Of a stretch of DNA of 41,372 nucleotides, positions 40,966-41,372 are shown one piece after another; the first letter of the stretch is position 1; every line of letters starts with the position of its first letter. Under the pieces are notes generated by a model. It searched no databases. It was not told the DNA's origin and was given only the letters and a program-made list of their open reading frames with translations. Both the position numbers and the translations under genes were made by a program. The stretch covers positions 1 through 41,372 of IMG/VR virus record IMGVR_UViG_3300017752_000037. One strand, 5' to 3'. This DNA comes from a virus.

Positions 40966-41372
40966 TACCTCTCCTATATATAAAAGCAGCCATAGTAGCT
41001 ATTCTAGTCAAAATTACTGGCACTACAACCTCTTGTGCTTTTTCCTTTTGGTCATTGGTCATGTCATCACCTATGTTTGCAATGGTTATATCACCTAAAT
41101 TATTAAAATCTACGAAGGTCTCTATAGGATTTTCTATGAATGATTCGTAAGATATCTCTGTAACAACATCAGCAAGGGTGTAATTCTCTACATCAGCATT
41201 CTCTACAGCTCTTTCCACATACTCTTCTACTGCTTCAGCTATAACCTCGTCATCTTTAACAGACTCAGCAATGATAGCTACATCTTCTGCTTCTACTTGT
41301 AAGACTTCAGCTACAACTTCTATTTGTTCTTCAGTAAGTTCTTCAACATCTGCAATAGCTTCCTCTACAACA
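40958..41372 (-). CDS. Glu-rich membrane-anchored C-terminal part of a surface protein, cut by the window edge
   Basis: An open frame from the right edge to stop at 40958 (137 residues seen). It begins VVEEAIADVEELTEEQIEVV and continues with helical, acidic, Ala/Val-rich sequence (EEYVERAVENADVENYTLAD). It ends with a membrane helix (VVVPVILTRIATMAAFIY) and a basic RRGNV tail, the topology of a C-terminally anchored protein. Thr-linker followed by VEEAI/ELTEEQI-like helical domain is an architecture I associate with secreted actinobacterial proteins. It is probably the second half of the gene at 1-573 across a broken Thr repeat. Confidence 0.6.
   Translation of the reverse strand, partial: VVEEAIADVEELTEEQIEVVAEVLQVEAEDVAIIAESVKDDEVIAEAVEEYVERAVENADVENYTLADVVTEISYESFIENPIETFVDFNNLGDITIANIGDDMTNDQKEKAQEVVVPVILTRIATMAAFIYRRGNV

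Noticed and set aside
40496-41098. 200-aa plus-strand ORF at the right end
   Set aside because: It runs antisense to three coupled minus-strand genes and has no ribosome binding site or recognisable domain.

Overview
This window reads as the nearly complete genome of a small (about 41 kb), AT-rich tailed phage, most likely podovirus-like, infecting an AT-rich marine actinobacterium. The actinobacterial assignment is an inference. It rests on Thr-rich PTTTT/VPPTTTT linkers in two proteins, an r1t-type holin, a metallophosphoesterase and several small proteins of the kind common in actinophages, and low-GC codon use. No tRNA, integrase, DNA polymerase, primase, helicase or RNA polymerase was recognised. 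The phage therefore appears lytic and dependent on the host replisome and host RNA polymerase; the recognisable promoters are sigma70-like.

Layout. A 0.9 kb non-coding divergent region (about 32.70-33.62 kb) separates two arms. Rightward (+ strand) from it runs the early arm (33.6-38.3 kb): a string of small proteins, two mini zinc-ribbon proteins, an HTH protein, a Rad52-like annealing protein with a C-terminal zinc ribbon, and a PD-(D/E)XK nuclease. Leftward (- strand) runs the late arm: small basic proteins, a terminase with an N-terminal zinc finger and HTH, portal, a 15 kb block of six translationally coupled virion/ejection proteins (2301, 345, 329, 1227, 483 and 353 aa), scaffold, major capsid protein, a small beta-rich head protein, tail adaptor and nozzle, fibres, and a tandem array of six paralogous beta-sandwich proteins. 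It ends at the left edge with a secreted Thr-rich protein. The arm appears to resume at the right edge (41.37 to 38.41 kb, also - strand) with a Glu-rich membrane-anchored domain, small membrane proteins, a DUF5675-like putative endolysin, a holin and a metallophosphoesterase, and it meets the early arm convergently at about 38.35 kb. The breakpoint lies in a 9-nt Thr-codon repeat, so the genome is probably circularly permuted and opened inside one gene.

Regulation. Two leftward promoters (32.93 and 12.58 kb) share 23 of 28 bases, including an extended -10 (TGG-TATACT) and an operator-like inverted repeat in the spacer. The first is followed by a leader with three perfect hairpins and an intrinsic terminator just before the first gene, which suggests attenuation or antitermination control of the late operon. 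The early arm has an intrinsic terminator followed by a consensus TTGACA-16-TATAAT promoter at 34.6 kb.

Most interesting points: the 1227-aa virion protein with two ADP-ribosyltransferase-like regions; the ejection-protein block that takes up more than a third of the genome; the terminase fused to a possible DNA-recognition module; the late-operon promoter and leader; the six-copy receptor-binding-like array; and the split secreted surface protein next to the lysis genes.
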